Assembly (NCBI GenBank): GCA_028695935.1 | Contig: JAQVHY010000011.1 | Span: 8,546-41,769 of the forward strand | Direction of reading: 5' to 3' | From: Desulfobacca sp. | GTDB lineage: Bacteria > Desulfobacterota > Desulfobaccia > Desulfobaccales > Desulfobaccaceae | DNA length: 33,224 nucleotides | Shown here: positions 9,379-17,641 of the stretch, piece after piece | Layout of the letters: each line of letters opens with the position of its first letter | Numbering within the stretch: position 1 is the first letter of the stretch | The notes under the pieces: generated by a model | Told to the model about the DNA's origin: nothing | Database searches by the model: none | What the model saw: the letters and a program-made list of their open reading frames with translations, nothing else | Translations under genes and position numbers: made by a program

Positions 9379-10143
9379 ATGCGGGTCATGACCTTTAATT
9401 TGCGCTTTGAAACGGCTCAGGACGGGCCTTATCAGTGGAAGTATCGCAAAGAACTGGTGTTGGAAACCATTTGGGCCTATCAGCCGGACCTGCTGGCCAC
9501 TCAGGAATGTACGGTGCCGCAGTTGGAGTATCTGACTACCTATCTTACCGGTTATGTGCCCTTTATCGGTCATCGCCAGATCGACCCGACCTGTCAATAT
9601 CCCACTATTTTCTACCGGCCGCAGCAGATAGTGCCCGGTCCGGGCAGGGAGTTTTGGTTATCCAAAACCCCCGAGGCGCATCGTAGTAAAGATTGGGGCA
9701 GTGCTTTTCCCCGGATGGTAACTTTTGGCCAGTTTCGGCGAGTAGATCAAAAACAGTGGTTTTATTTTGCCGATACCCACCTGGACCATATCTCCGAACC
9801 CGCCCGGCTGATGGGGGCGCAGATCATCCGGGAGCATTTTACCCGGCTGGAGCAGCCGACGATTTTGGCGGGAGATTTTAATGACCGGCCCGGGTCCGAG
9901 CTGCATCGTCTGCTGGTGGCGGACGGCAGTCCGTTTGCTGACACCTGGATGTTACTGAATCGCTCCGAAACCGGGGTTACCACCCAACATACCTTTAGCG
10001 GTGAACGGTTCGGCCACCGGATCGATTGGGTGCTGATTACGCCACCTTTCCGGGTGCAGGAGGGTGTCATTGTCACTTACAATGTCAATGGCCGCTATCC
10101 CTCCGATCATTTTCCTTATGTGGTGGATTTAGAATATGGCTAG
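9379..10143 (+). CDS. Endonuclease/exonuclease/phosphatase family protein
   Basis: A 254-residue protein of the DNase I-like metal-dependent phosphoesterase fold. Motifs in order are MRVMTFNLRFE, ATQE (metal-binding Glu), a PGREFWLS segment, ADTHLDH, the catalytic AGDFNDRPGS, a late GHRIDWVL, and the terminal SDHFPYVVDL with the catalytic Asp-His. No signal peptide is visible. The start at 9379 matches the family N-terminus; a frame-open ATG at 9304 would lie inside the preceding gene. Substrate is unknown: members act on DNA, phosphoinositides or other phosphoesters. It follows the dGTPase-like gene closely. Confidence 0.88.
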   Translation: MRVMTFNLRFETAQDGPYQWKYRKELVLETIWAYQPDLLATQECTVPQLEYLTTYLTGYVPFIGHRQIDPTCQYPTIFYRPQQIVPGPGREFWLSKTPEAHRSKDWGSAFPRMVTFGQFRRVDQKQWFYFADTHLDHISEPARLMGAQIIREHFTRLEQPTILAGDFNDRPGSELHRLLVADGSPFADTWMLLNRSETGVTTQHTFSGERFGHRIDWVLITPPFRVQEGVIVTYNVNGRYPSDHFPYVVDLEYG

Positions 10144-10404
10144 ACTGGTAAAAAATTTTGATAATCACTTTTTTTGGGGGCGAGGGTGAAAATAGACAGT
10201 GCAGTTAGTTTAGTTTTCTATTAGAATTTTAATCCCGTTGATGAAAAAACCTGATTGCACAAGGCTTACGGATTTAATAAGGGAAACCTAACCTGATCAG
10301 CCATCGCCACTGGAACCAGATTAAAGGCATCCACCGATTGACCAGGGCTTACGGAAAATCGATGTCTGCTGGATAGAACCAAGGCGGACAGCTAGGGGGG
10401 AGAA
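10144..10404 (+). promoter_or_regulatory. Leader region of L,D-transpeptidase gene with direct repeat and hairpin
   Basis: The 261-bp gap contains the 10-bp direct repeat GGCTTACGGA at 10263-10272 and 10346-10355. It also contains a hairpin at 10363-10390 (TGTCTGC-TGG/CCA-GCGGACA, one wobble pair) that ends just before the ribosome site AGGGGGGAG at 10394-10402. The hairpin position would allow translational control, but no known riboswitch class is recognised. Confidence 0.35.
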
Positions 10405-11388
10405 ATGGACCGCCGCTTTAACAAGAGCTGGTTATTAATCTGCTTTTTGTTGGCCTGGGGGAGTGTTGCGAAACCGGCCCGAGGGGACCTCGAGGCCCTG
10501 CCGGTCTACCAACAAATCACCGGAGGGACCGAGGAATATCTGGTCAAGAAAGGAGATCAATTACCCCGGATCGCCCTGATGACGGGGGTGCCCCGGCGAG
10601 TATTGGCCCGCCATAATAATTTAACCCAAAAACACCGGTTGCGTCCCGGAATGACCTTGACCATCACCAATACGCGCATTTTACCGGCGGAATTAGACCA
10701 TGGCCTGATCATTAACATACCGGAAATGCGGCTTTATCATTTTGACCAGGGGAAATTTAAACGCCATTACGCCCTGGCCGTAGGGAAGCGGACTTGGGAA
10801 ACTCCTACCGGCGATTTCGAGATCATCAATAAGGTCCGGAATCCGACCTGGCTGGTGCCGCCTTCGATTCAGCGGGAGATGGAGGATAATGGGCAGGTGG
10901 TGTTGACTTCCGTGCCGCCGGGACCGAAAAATCCCCTGGGCCCGTTCTGGATGGCCACCTCGGCCCCGGGAGTGGGAATTCATGCTACCCCCCGGCCCTG
11001 GACGGTAGGTCGTTCGGTGTCGCATGGCTGCATCCGGATGCTGGTCGAAGAAATTGCCGAGCTGTTTGAGCAAGTTGAGGTCGGCACGCCGGTAAAAATT
11101 ATCTACCAGCCCTTCAAAATCGCCGTGACCCCGGATCAGCGGGTCTATCTAGAAGTACACTCAGACATCTATCGCAAAGGCCTAGACCCGATCTCCGGGG
11201 TCGAAAACCTACTCAAAACCTACCAACTCGGCTCTCTGGTAGATTGGAAGCGCGTCTATGAGGTCATCAGAGATCGAGAGGGGGTGGCGGTGGAGATCAC
11301 CAAAATACCCCCAGACACTACGGTGGTCGGCCAAAACGTTCCGCTGGGCAAGAAAAAAACTCCGGTTTCGAACTTGCCAGAATCTTGA
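10405..11388 (+). CDS. L,D-transpeptidase with LysM domain, exported
   Basis: This 327-residue envelope protein has a signal peptide (about 1-27, KSWLLICFLLAWGSVAKPARG), a LysM peptidoglycan-binding module (about 44-88, EYLVKKGDQLPRIA to LRPGMTLTI) and a YkuD catalytic domain (about 101-232). His193 and the SHGCIR motif (206-211, nucleophile Cys209) are intact. Enzymes of this class make 3-3 cross-links in peptidoglycan or attach lipoproteins to it in the periplasm. About 95 residues follow the catalytic domain, including EVHSDIY, a segment shared with the second L,D-transpeptidase in this window. The ribosome site AGGGGGGAG precedes the ATG. Confidence 0.93.
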   Translation: MDRRFNKSWLLICFLLAWGSVAKPARGDLEALPVYQQITGGTEEYLVKKGDQLPRIALMTGVPRRVLARHNNLTQKHRLRPGMTLTITNTRILPAELDHGLIINIPEMRLYHFDQGKFKRHYALAVGKRTWETPTGDFEIINKVRNPTWLVPPSIQREMEDNGQVVLTSVPPGPKNPLGPFWMATSAPGVGIHATPRPWTVGRSVSHGCIRMLVEEIAELFEQVEVGTPVKIIYQPFKIAVTPDQRVYLEVHSDIYRKGLDPISGVENLLKTYQLGSLVDWKRVYEVIRDREGVAVEITKIPPDTTVVGQNVPLGKKKTPVSNLPES

Positions 11389-11540
11389 AAAAACGATAGC
11401 ATTAATCACAGGTGATTGGTTAGAGTGTCCGCTCCGGACCAGCATCATGTCTGGGAGGGACATTTGCGGCCACTCGGCGGTTGCCGGGGCACCGGCGATC
11501 ATGGAGAAATAGTTTAATATTCACAAGTAGTTAAAGGCTT

Positions 11541-11783
11541 ATGGCTTCAACCCCGGCGGAAATCAAGGAAGAGAATCGCAGACTGGCCTATCTGCGATTT
11601 TTGGTCGACCAGGCCTTGCAACTTATCCGCTCCGGGGAAGTTAGCCGGGAGCAGGCCGTAAATATGGTGACCAATATCAGAAGTCAAGCCCTGACCCTGT
11701 TCCCGGGCAAGGAAGCCGTCTTTGAGCTGATTTATCAGCCCCGGTTCCAACGAGCCATTACCGAAACCTTCCGATTACATTAA
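11541..11783 (+). CDS. Small helical protein of unknown function
   Basis: An 80-residue, probably all-helical cytoplasmic protein (EIKEENRRLAYLRFLVDQALQ, then SREQAVNMVTNIRSQALTLFPG, then a FELIYQPRFQRAI helix). It has no signal peptide or Cys/His motif, and I do not recognise a family. AAAGG lies 3-7 nt before the ATG. It sits between an exported L,D-transpeptidase and a secreted coiled-coil protein with a 28-bp gap to the latter, so the two probably share a transcript. Its codon use resembles the neighbours, which supports a real gene. Confidence 0.65.
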   Translation: MASTPAEIKEENRRLAYLRFLVDQALQLIRSGEVSREQAVNMVTNIRSQALTLFPGKEAVFELIYQPRFQRAITETFRLH

Positions 11784-11811
11784 GAATCTCTTAGAATAAG
11801 GAGTGTTAATC

Positions 11812-12339
11812 ATGATCCCCCAGTTGAAGATGTTTAAGATTATGGGAGTCGGATTGCTGGCCCTGGTGCTGTTAGGGGCCCCCGGAGCCGTGGCCCAAAG
11901 TGCGCCTCGCGCAGACCATGCCCAGCTTTATCAGCGCGCCGTGTCACTTTTGGATAAGGCCCAGGAGAAGTTAGACGGCAATTTTACCGCGGAAGCCAAG
12001 GCCATGGCCAAGGAGGCTAACTCTCTATTCGCCACTTTGCAAAAAGAAACTCCGGGGGAGATGTTAAGCCAGGACTTAAGCCCCCAGGAAATGGAGCAAG
12101 AAGCCCTCAACCGGAAGCTGGCCGCTGATTCTTATGCCCAGGGTGATCAATTAATGCAGTCGGCCCAGCAAAAAGAAGCCCAGAGCAAGGCCTTGGAACA
12201 GCAGGGACGTGAGGATGAATCCGTCCAGAAACTTTCCCAAGCCAAACGGGAATATGATCAGGCCCATAAGATGTATGTTAAATCCCAAATCTATAATCTG
12301 CGGAATCAACAAATAGCTTACAGCTTTCTCAAAAAATGA
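11812..12339 (+). CDS. Exported coiled-coil protein, unknown function
   Basis: This 175-residue protein has an N-terminal signal peptide (MFKIMGVGLLALVLLGAPGAVA, cleavage likely after VAQ or nearby). The rest is an Ala/Gln/Glu/Lys-rich helical region consistent with coiled coil, with several near-repeats of the kind EAQSKALEQQGREDE. AAGGAG is 8 nt before ATG 11812; the in-frame GTG at 11803 lies on the ribosome site and is unlikely. It is probably periplasmic. No enzyme motif is visible. Position between an L,D-transpeptidase and a PhoU-like gene suggests an envelope role, but that is inference only. Confidence 0.72.
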   Translation: MIPQLKMFKIMGVGLLALVLLGAPGAVAQSAPRADHAQLYQRAVSLLDKAQEKLDGNFTAEAKAMAKEANSLFATLQKETPGEMLSQDLSPQEMEQEALNRKLAADSYAQGDQLMQSAQQKEAQSKALEQQGREDESVQKLSQAKREYDQAHKMYVKSQIYNLRNQQIAYSFLKK

Positions 12340-12456
12340 GCTAGCGCAGACACCGGTACAACCCATGTTCCGAAAAGCTATTTGAAATTACAGCCATTTT
12401 CTATCCAACCTCAATGCCACTGACTATAACCTTTTTGAGGATTAAGGAGATTGATG

Positions 12457-13080
12457 ATGGATGCCAGCCGAGAGCTGAAGGAGCAGTGGGCACAACTAGG
12501 CCCCGTTGTTGACCAGTTAATTATCATGACCGGGACGGCGCGCGACGCCTTTAACCGGCATCACCGGCAGTTGGTGACCGATCTTAATCAACAACAGGAG
12601 GATTTGGCCCAGAAAATCAACGCCGTCGGCGGTCAGTTAGAAAACCTGTTGCCCAAAAAATCCGGCAGTGAAAAGTCTGCCTTATTGCAACTGCATAGTA
12701 TCCTGTCACATCTGAGCGTGATCGGTGATAATCTGGCCCAACTAAGCGAGCCGCTCCAGAAGAAGATCCAGGGGGCGGTGCTGTTCTCCGATAAAGCAGT
12801 GGCTCAGACCAATTATCTTTTTGATCACCAGGCGGGGATATTGCGCTCTTTGGTGGACATTGTCCATACCGATAATGCCTATCTGAAGAAATACGTGGTC
12901 GAAGAGGGCCAAAAAATGCTCCAGGCCTGCCTGGAATTCGCCACCGAACACGAGGCTCGGCTGATCGAGGGCCTCTGCCTGCCGCAGGCCGGGCCGATTT
13001 TTTTGGCCATTCTCGACCGCATGCGCACTATTACCCAACATGAATCGGAGATTGTCAATATCTTGACAAAGAAATCCTAA
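12457..13080 (+). CDS. PhoU-like helical bundle protein
   Basis: The protein has about 208 residues, is entirely helical and has no signal peptide or membrane segment. Repeated long amphipathic helices with QxxxL spacing, and a C-terminal half reading like the PhoU domain of Na/Pi cotransporter tails (DNLAQLSEPLQKKI, then DKAVAQTNYLFDHQAGIL, then DRMRTITQHESEIVNI), suggest a PhoU-type bundle. AAGGAG at 12444-12449 favours ATG 12457; ATG 12454 is an alternative. No phosphate transporter is nearby, so a role in phosphate signalling is not supported by context. It could be another helical family. Confidence 0.55.
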   Translation: MDASRELKEQWAQLGPVVDQLIIMTGTARDAFNRHHRQLVTDLNQQQEDLAQKINAVGGQLENLLPKKSGSEKSALLQLHSILSHLSVIGDNLAQLSEPLQKKIQGAVLFSDKAVAQTNYLFDHQAGILRSLVDIVHTDNAYLKKYVVEEGQKMLQACLEFATEHEARLIEGLCLPQAGPIFLAILDRMRTITQHESEIVNILTKKS

Positions 13081-13173
13081 GTTATTAGGGGGATTAAACG
13101 CAACCTAATTCAGATGCCGGTAGTGGTAATTTTTGATCGCCGCGGGCTTGTGCCCGGCCGGATCGCAAGCTAA

Positions 13174-13338
13174 CTAGTGCCCATTCGAAAACCTGCTTTT
13201 CCCTCCCCCTTGATGGGGGAGGGTTAGGATGGGGGTGAAAAAATATTATATCATCTCAATATGTTGAAATTAACGTCCCCCCTCCCCCCAACCCCCTCCC
13301 ACCAGGGGCGGGGGAGTTTCCGGATGAAAGCTAACTAA
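13174..13338 (+). repeat. Dispersed G-rich palindromic repeat, copy C
   Basis: The left end is CTAGTGCCCATTCGAAAAC and the right end TTTCCGGATGAAAGCTAACTAA. The perfect 9-bp hairpin CCCTCCCCC/GGGGGAGGG lies at 13201-13223 with loop TTGAT. The right arm has four long C-runs, giving a canonical G-quadruplex pattern on the minus strand. AAGCTAACTA occurs at both borders (13167 and 13328), possibly a target duplication or part of the ends. It occupies the convergent gap between the PhoU-like gene and the second L,D-transpeptidase. Confidence 0.9.
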
Positions 13339-13378
13339 TTTTGCGGCACTAAATCGCTCGGTTCAGGTAGAAGGCCGG

Positions 13379-14287
13379 TTACCGACTGATGTCCAGCGGT
13401 GCCCCGGTTTCTTCTTCGATAGCTCTCAGGAATCGGGGCCAGTTGATCAGGTGCGCCAGTTGTTGGGTGTTAATCAGTTCCCGGGCGTGCAGCAGCATAT
13501 CGGGAATCTTATGATAGACATCTTCGTGCACCTCAACAAAGATGCGACCCTGGCGGAAGCCGATTTTTATCGGTTGATAGATAATTTGCACCGGGGTGCC
13601 GACCGGGGTCAGCTTGAATAATTCGGCAATGTCCTCGGGGTAACATCGGATACAGCCGTGACTGACCAGCCGGCCGACGCCATGCGGATAACAGGTGCCG
13701 TGGATGCCGTAATGCGATAACCCCAGCCAATGGCTGCCGACCGGATTTTCATCCCCCGGCGGCATATAGGACATGCCATATTTTTTCCGTAGGGAAACGG
13801 GGATGCGCCAGCCGGGGTTTTCGGACTTCGAGGTCACCCGGAATTTTTGGAAGGGGGTCTTAAAGTCCATAACCCCGATGCCGATGGGATAGGTTCTTAC
13901 CTGACCTTGTTCCGGGAAAAACCGGTAGAGCCGCAATTCCGCGGCGTTAATGATGATGCCCTGGGGACCATTTACCTGGGGAATAATCCAGCGGGTAGGG
14001 ATCTCGAGGTTCTGATCGTGGGGCAGATACCAATGGTCCAACTCCAGATGGTAGCGGGCTAATTCCCAAAATCCCAGGTCATAACGCCGGGCAATAAAAT
14101 ACATATTGTCGAATCTGACCAGGGCATGAGTCTGGTGTTCGCCAATCACCGTGCAGGCCTGGGGATCAACCCCTCCTGACGTTTGGGGCAGGCGATAGGT
14201 AAACGGCCCGGCTGACCAAACCGGGCTCGCAGTCCAAATGGTGCCCAGTAACACGGTCAAGAGGGGGAGTAGCTTGAGGAGGCTCAT
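13379..14287 (-). CDS. L,D-transpeptidase, exported
   Basis: The 302-residue protein begins with a signal peptide (SLLKLLPLLTVLLGTIWTA, cleavage near SAG 25-27). A region resembling a degenerate LysM or N-terminal L,D-transpeptidase module (about 45-105) precedes the YkuD domain (about 108-240). His196 and SHGCIR (209-214, nucleophile Cys212) are intact. A C-terminal EVHEDVYHK segment parallels EVHSDIYRK in the L,D-transpeptidase at 10405, so the two are distant paralogues. AAGGA is 6 nt before ATG 14287. The role is expected to be peptidoglycan cross-linking or anchoring in the periplasm. It is convergent with the preceding plus-strand genes. Confidence 0.92.
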   Translation of the reverse strand: MSLLKLLPLLTVLLGTIWTASPVWSAGPFTYRLPQTSGGVDPQACTVIGEHQTHALVRFDNMYFIARRYDLGFWELARYHLELDHWYLPHDQNLEIPTRWIIPQVNGPQGIIINAAELRLYRFFPEQGQVRTYPIGIGVMDFKTPFQKFRVTSKSENPGWRIPVSLRKKYGMSYMPPGDENPVGSHWLGLSHYGIHGTCYPHGVGRLVSHGCIRCYPEDIAELFKLTPVGTPVQIIYQPIKIGFRQGRIFVEVHEDVYHKIPDMLLHARELINTQQLAHLINWPRFLRAIEEETGAPLDISR

Positions 14288-14356
14288 CAAACGTCCTTAA
14301 ACAATTCGCGTTCCTTCAATATAAGCTAAAGTGGACCGGCCTCAAAGAGAAAAAAT

Positions 14357-14689
14357 ATGAAACGCCAACGGGGAATCCATAAACCAGCGGCGACCCAGAG
14401 CGAGTCGATACCTGACCCCCTGGTCCTGCCTATAGAAGACTGCCTTGATCTGCATACCTTCCGCCCTGCCGAAATCAGCGAGTTAATTCCGGAATATTTA
14501 GAACTTTGTCAGCAACAGGGTTTATTAGAGGTTAAAATTATCCATGGCAAGGGCACCGGGGCCTTAAAGGCTCGGGTCCGGGCCATTCTGAAGCGGCATC
14601 CCTTGGTAGCCGATTTTATCGACGCGGAGCTGCGGTCCGGCGGTTGGGGGGCTACCTTAGTCTATCTCAACTCGGAGTCTAAACCATGA
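14357..14689 (+). CDS. Smr-domain protein
   Basis: A 110-residue protein whose C-terminal 80 residues form a Smr domain: CLDLHTF (the LDLH motif, about 30-36), then an ELIPEYLELCQQQG helix, and the signature KIIHGKGTGALKARV (about 60-74). Smr domains bind or nick nucleic acids; stand-alone versions in some bacteria cleave RNA on stalled ribosomes, but activity here is not shown. The GxG motif is intact. The stop overlaps the start of the next gene by 4 bp (ATGA), indicating translational coupling. There is about a 67-bp gap from the divergent L,D-transpeptidase. Confidence 0.88.
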   Translation: MKRQRGIHKPAATQSESIPDPLVLPIEDCLDLHTFRPAEISELIPEYLELCQQQGLLEVKIIHGKGTGALKARVRAILKRHPLVADFIDAELRSGGWGATLVYLNSESKP

Positions 14690-15525
14690 TCCTGGACGTT
14701 CATACCCATATGTTTCCGGACCCGGTTATCCGCCACCGGGAAGATTTTTTTGCTGATGAACCAGCCTTTCGCTGGCTATATGAATCCCCTCGCGCGCGTT
14801 TGATCAGTGCCGCCGAACTGGTGGCGGCGATGGCCGACGAAGGCGTGGAGCGCTCGGTCACCTTCGGCTTTCCCTGGCGGCAGGAGCGTCTCTGGCGTCT
14901 GCAGAATGACGCGGTGCTGGAAGCTATGCACCGTTACCCCCAACAACTTATCGGCTTCTGCTGCGTCAATCCGCTGGAGTCCGGGGCGGCTCGGGAGGTG
15001 GAACGCTGCCTGGCCGCAGGTTGTCGCGGTGTCGGCGAATTGGCCTTTTATATTGAGGCCCCAGGCTCGGAGATCGTCTCCGCCCTGGCCCCGATTGCCG
15101 ACCTCTGCCAGGGTTATCATGTTCCCCTGATGCTCCATACCAATGAACCCATCGGCCACTCCTACCCCGGCAAAAGTCCGGTGGGCCTGGAAGAGATTTA
15201 TGCTGTGGTCCGGGCCTTTCCAGATCTGGAGCTGATTCTGGCCCACTGGGGGGGCGGCCTGCTGTTCTTTGGGTTGCTCAAAAAAGAGGTGTTGGAAGCC
15301 TTTAACAACGTCTATTTTGACACTGCTGCCTCTCCATATCTTTACCGTCCCTTAATTTACCGGTTAGCGGCCCAGATCGTCGGACCGGAAAAGATTCTGT
15401 TCGGTAGCGATTATCCCTTGCTGCCGCCTTCGCGCTATCTGGCCGAAATGCAACAAGCCGGGGTTAGCGCCGAGGTTCAGGCCATGATTACCCGCCAGAA
15501 TCTGGAGCGTTTATTAAGGCTCTGA
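14686..15525 (+). CDS. Amidohydrolase-family metal-dependent hydrolase
   Basis: A 279-residue TIM-barrel hydrolase of the amidohydrolase-2 (ACMSD-like) group. Metal and active-site elements are DVHTHMF (His6, His8), LMLHTNEP with a barrel His, ILAHWGGG with another His, and the catalytic Asp in LFGSDYPL. Members decarboxylate or hydrolyse diverse small organic acids, so no substrate is proposed. The start overlaps the Smr gene by 4 bp. The next genes lie beyond two repeats and a possible terminator. Confidence 0.88.
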   Translation: MILDVHTHMFPDPVIRHREDFFADEPAFRWLYESPRARLISAAELVAAMADEGVERSVTFGFPWRQERLWRLQNDAVLEAMHRYPQQLIGFCCVNPLESGAAREVERCLAAGCRGVGELAFYIEAPGSEIVSALAPIADLCQGYHVPLMLHTNEPIGHSYPGKSPVGLEEIYAVVRAFPDLELILAHWGGGLLFFGLLKKEVLEAFNNVYFDTAASPYLYRPLIYRLAAQIVGPEKILFGSDYPLLPPSRYLAEMQQAGVSAEVQAMITRQNLERLLRL

Positions 15526-15639
15526 GGGCGAGCCATTAAGGCCGTTTCTGTAAATTTCTCTATAAAATAGATATTTGAGTTGATATTTCTTAAAAATTGC
15601 TTTAATTTGGTTAATCAGCACTATAGATAATGGTCCTGA

Positions 15640-15742
15640 GGCGGGTGGGGGTGAAAAATATTAGAGGCTCGCATTAATGTAGAAAATTAACTCCCAACCC
15701 CCTCCCGTGCTGGAGAAAAATGAGTTTTTGGACGATTACTAG
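15640..15742 (+). repeat. Dispersed repeat, copy D (left-truncated, degenerate)
   Basis: This copy keeps GGGTGGGGGTGAAAAATATTA, broken for reading as GGGTGGGGGTG plus AAAAATATTA, then a diverged core, CCCAACCCCCTCCCGTGCTGG, and the right end TTTTTGGACGATTACTAG. The left inverted end and first hairpin are missing. It shares the CTAG border with copy E. Confidence 0.75.
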
Positions 15743-15904
15743 ATTAGTGTCCATCCGGAAAACCACTTTTCCCTCCCCCTTGAGGGGGGAGGATCAGGGT
15801 GGGGGTGAAAAAAATTATATGATCTCATTATGTTGCAGATTACCTCTCCATCACCCCAACCCCCTTTCGCGCTGGGGAGGGAGGAGTTTCCGGACGATTA
15901 CTAG
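15743..15904 (+). repeat. Dispersed G-rich palindromic repeat, copy E
   Basis: The left end is ATTAGTGTCCATCCGGAAAA and the right end TTTCCGGACGATTACTAG. The hairpin arm (CCCTCCCCC then GGGGGGAGG) is intact with slight change, and the core reads CTCATTATGTTGCAGATTAC. The right-arm C-runs are interrupted, so only the left arm keeps a near-canonical guanine array. Confidence 0.88.
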
Positions 15905-15928
15905 CTTAGGATTTCCCCCAGACTATGA

Positions 15929-15952
15929 TTCCGATGATCGGAACTTGTTTTT
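15929..15952 (+). terminator. Possible terminator/hairpin upstream of nadB
   Basis: A perfect 7-bp inverted repeat TTCCGAT-G-ATCGGAA (15929-15943) is followed by CTTGTTTTT. The one-base centre means the innermost pairs must open, leaving about a 5-bp stem. It may end transcription from the amidohydrolase gene or act as an attenuator or operator for nadB. Confidence 0.4.
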
Positions 15953-16012
15953 GGTCGGGCTTAGCGCGATGATTTAGCGAAATATTTTTGAGGATTGGGT
16001 AAGGATTAAATA

Positions 16013-17632
16013 ATGCAATACCGATCTGACTTTCTGGTCATCGGCTCCGGTCTGGCAGGTTTGAGTTATGCTCTTAAAGTTGCCCCCTATGGTACGGTCA
16101 ACCTGGTAACCAAACGGGGGATTATGGATACCAGCACCCGTCAGGCTCAGGGCGGCATTGCCGCGGTGTTGAGTCCGGAAGATAGTTTTGATCTACATGT
16201 TAAAGATACCCTGGAGGCCGGGGATGGGTTATGCCATCCGGATATTGTCGAACTGGTGGTCCGCCAGGGACCGGAACGCATCCGCGAACTGATTGAGATG
16301 GGCGCCCATTTTGATCTGCGCAGCACGAGCGCAGATAGTTATGATCTGACCCGGGAGGGCGGGCATTCCAAACGCCGGATCATCCATGCCCATGACATGA
16401 CCGGCGAAGAAGTGGAGCGGATTCTGGTCGATCGGGTCTTAGAGCACCCCAACATCAAGGTTTTTGAGAATCATATTGCGGTTGATCTGATCACTCGTCA
16501 TAAGCTCTTGCGACGGGGCGCGATAGTCACTAATGCCGAGGAATCATGCCTGGGAGCTTATGTCTTAAACATTGACCGCGGCGAAGTCGAAACCTATGTG
16601 GCCCCGATCATTTTACTGGCCACCGGCGGGGCTAGCAAGGTCTATCTCTACACCAGCAACCCGGATATTGCCACCGGGGACGGGGTAGCCATTGCTTATC
16701 GGGCCGGGGCGCTGATCGGTAACATGGAGTTTGTGCAATTCCATCCCACCTGTCTTTATCATCCCCTGGCCAAGAATTTTCTAATCTCCGAAGCCGTGCG
16801 CGGCGAAGGCGGGATCCTGATCGATAAACGTGGCATCCCCTTCATGGAAAAATATCATCCTCTGAAGGACCTGGCCTTTCGGGATGTTGTCGCCCGGGCC
16901 ATCGACGAAGAATTAAAAAAGAGTGGTGATGACTGCGTTTTTCTCGATATCAGTCATAAGCCGGCGGATTTTTTGCGCTCCCGCTTTCCCGGCATCTATC
17001 AGAAGTGTCTGGCCCTGGGCATTGATATGACCAAAGAACCCATCCCGGTGGTGCCCGCCGCCCATTATTGCTGCGGGGGCGTGGTTACCGATGCCGTCGG
17101 TCGGACTACCATCCACAATCTTTATGCTATTGGTGAGGTCTCCATGACCGGTCTGCACGGGGCCAACCGCCTGGCCAGCAATTCCCTCCTGGAGGCTTTA
17201 GTCTTTGCCCATCAGGCCGCCCAGCATTCCAAGGAGCTCTTACCTCAGATGCGCCCGCTGGATCTGTCCGAAGTGCTGGAATGGAACCCGTTCGGAGCGG
17301 TGGACAGCGAAGAAAACGTCGTGGTTTCCCAAAACTGGGAGGAGATTCGCCGCTTCATGTGGAATTATGTCGGGATTGTCCGGACGGATAAGCGGCTTAT
17401 GCGAGCCAAACATCGGATTGACCTGATCCAGCAGGAAATCGATGAATATTATTGGAATTTTTTGATTACCAGCGACTTGGTGGAACTGCGCAATCTCGCC
17501 CTAGTGGCGGAATTGATCATTACCTGTGCCCTGAAACGCAAAGAGAGCCGCGGGTTGCATTACAACCTGGATTATCCCCGTAAAGACGAAGTCGATTGGC
17601 ATCGGGACACCGTGGTCTCCCTGGCCCGATAA
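16013..17632 (+). CDS. nadB: L-aspartate oxidase
   Basis: The 539-residue flavoprotein oxidises L-aspartate to iminoaspartate, the first step of de novo NAD synthesis; in anaerobes fumarate can be the electron acceptor. The FAD motif GSGLAG is at 11-16. Substrate-region motifs [28 protein letters not shown] and [17 protein letters not shown] are all present, and a C-terminal helical domain ends the protein. GGHS and the [10 protein letters not shown] signature favour NadB over SdhA/FrdA. Length is normal. AAGGA precedes the ATG. No nadA or nadC is in the window. A response regulator starts 9 bp after the stop and is likely co-transcribed. Confidence 0.96.
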   Translation: MQYRSDFLVIGSGLAGLSYALKVAPYGTVNLVTKRGIMDTSTRQAQGGIAAVLSPEDSFDLHVKDTLEAGDGLCHPDIVELVVRQGPERIRELIEMGAHFDLRSTSADSYDLTREGGHSKRRIIHAHDMTGEEVERILVDRVLEHPNIKVFENHIAVDLITRHKLLRRGAIVTNAEESCLGAYVLNIDRGEVETYVAPIILLATGGASKVYLYTSNPDIATGDGVAIAYRAGALIGNMEFVQFHPTCLYHPLAKNFLISEAVRGEGGILIDKRGIPFMEKYHPLKDLAFRDVVARAIDEELKKSGDDCVFLDISHKPADFLRSRFPGIYQKCLALGIDMTKEPIPVVPAAHYCCGGVVTDAVGRTTIHNLYAIGEVSMTGLHGANRLASNSLLEALVFAHQAAQHSKELLPQMRPLDLSEVLEWNPFGAVDSEENVVVSQNWEEIRRFMWNYVGIVRTDKRLMRAKHRIDLIQQEIDEYYWNFLITSDLVELRNLALVAELIITCALKRKESRGLHYNLDYPRKDEVDWHRDTVVSLAR

Positions 17633-17641
17633 GGTGGTAAG

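Larger units (their letters stand above)
15526..16012. other. 487-bp intergenic region with two tandem repeats and a terminator-like hairpin
   Basis: No gene is seen. An AT-rich first 110 bp is followed by truncated repeat copy D, complete copy E and a hairpin with a T-run. AAGGA stands just before the nadB ATG. A promoter for nadB would have to lie between 15905 and 16000; none is convincing by eye. Confidence 0.7.
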
